NCBI GenBank assembly: GCA_900752475.1
Contig: CAADVJ010000067.1
Location: forward strand, 1 to 5,155
DNA: 5,155 nucleotides
Direction: 5' to 3'
From: an uncultured Collinsella sp.
GTDB taxonomy: Bacteria; Actinomycetota; Coriobacteriia; Coriobacteriales; Coriobacteriaceae
The notes under the pieces are model-generated. The model saw only the letters and a program-made list of their open reading frames with translations, did not search any database and was not told the origin of the DNA. Position 1 is the first letter of the stretch; each line of letters begins with the position of its first letter. Below, in pieces: positions 5,034 to 5,155 of this stretch. The translations under genes were made by a program, and so were the position numbers.

Positions 5034-5152
5034 GGGTGGCGGAGCATATGTTTGCTCCCTGCTCGAACAGTCCTGCGCAAGACGGAAAGCACATTAAGTG
5101 CTCTCCGGCTCGTGCGGAACTCGCGGCGGAGCAAACATATGCTCCGCCGCCC
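5034..5152. repeat. 119-nt palindromic element with perfect 21-bp arms downstream of dpaL
   Basis: Bases 5038-5058 and 5128-5148 are perfect inverted copies (21 bp). With a T/G step skipped, GGG at 5034-5036 and CCC at 5150-5152 extend the arms. Each arm is itself a small palindrome: GGAGCA-N6-TGCTCC in arm 1. The interior also folds symmetrically: AGCAC (5088-5092) pairs with GTGCT (5098-5102) across ATTAA, and CGGA (5083-5086) with TCCG (5104-5107). The whole is one long, almost symmetrical stem-loop starting 16 nt after the dpaL stop. No T-run follows on either strand within the window, so it is not a classical terminator. A dispersed palindromic repeat or small non-autonomous mobile element fits best, possibly also blocking transcript decay or read-through. 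Confidence 0.8.
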
Positions 5153-5155
5153 TAC

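Noticed and set aside
3671..5134. 487-codon open frame on the minus strand opposite dpaL
   Set aside because: It is the antisense shadow of a very G/C-rich real gene: the translation is Gly/Ala/Val/His/Leu-rich without domains, and dpaL on the other strand has every family motif.
5034..5152. Simple rho-independent terminator for dpaL
   Set aside because: Arms are 69 nt apart, the interior is itself structured, and no T-run follows on either strand within the window; kept as a repeat element instead.

Overview
The window reads as high-GC, gene-dense bacterial chromosome. Coding stretches strongly prefer G/C at third positions (for example AAG, GCC, CTG and GGC throughout the dpaL gene), and genes carry clear Shine-Dalgarno sites. 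The style and gene content (a YheO-type regulator divergent from a diaminopropionate ammonia-lyase, and lineage-specific hypothetical proteins) suggest a gut Actinomycetota member of the Coriobacteriia, perhaps Collinsella. This is an inference from style and memory of the families, not from a search.

Layout. Bases 2-94 are the last 30 codons of an unidentified + strand gene. It is followed after 18 nt by a DEDDh-family 3'-5' exonuclease (113-847, GTG start). The exonuclease converges on a 140-aa protein of unknown function (958-1380, minus). Upstream of that gene is a 373-nt stretch (1381-1753) with no convincing gene. It holds a strong 17-bp-arm hairpin (1530-1573), four copies of an A-rich motif at exactly 33-nt intervals (1596-1713), and a minus-strand terminator hairpin (1705-1735) whose U-tract is supplied by the fourth repeat copy. 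Next come a 330-aa protein with a long disordered N-terminal region and one C-terminal membrane segment (1754-2746, minus) and a PAS/HTH regulator of the YheO/DauR type (2872-3525, minus). Divergent from the regulator is 2,3-diaminopropionate ammonia-lyase, dpaL/ygeX (3803-5017, plus). The window closes with a 119-nt nearly symmetrical palindromic element (5034-5152) with perfect 21-bp arms.

Functional unit. The regulator and dpaL share a 277-nt divergent intergenic region with two copies of the same 15-nt palindrome, AACAAA-N3-TTTGTT, centred 51 bp apart. The simplest reading is a local circuit: an amino-acid-responsive YheO-type regulator controls conversion of diaminopropionate (and possibly D-serine-like substrates) to pyruvate and ammonia. 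The other genes look like unrelated housekeeping or lineage-specific genes.

No defence system, mobile-element transposase, rRNA, tRNA or CRISPR array was found. The parts least explained by known features are the 33-nt repeat array, the hairpin beside it, and the terminal 119-nt palindrome.
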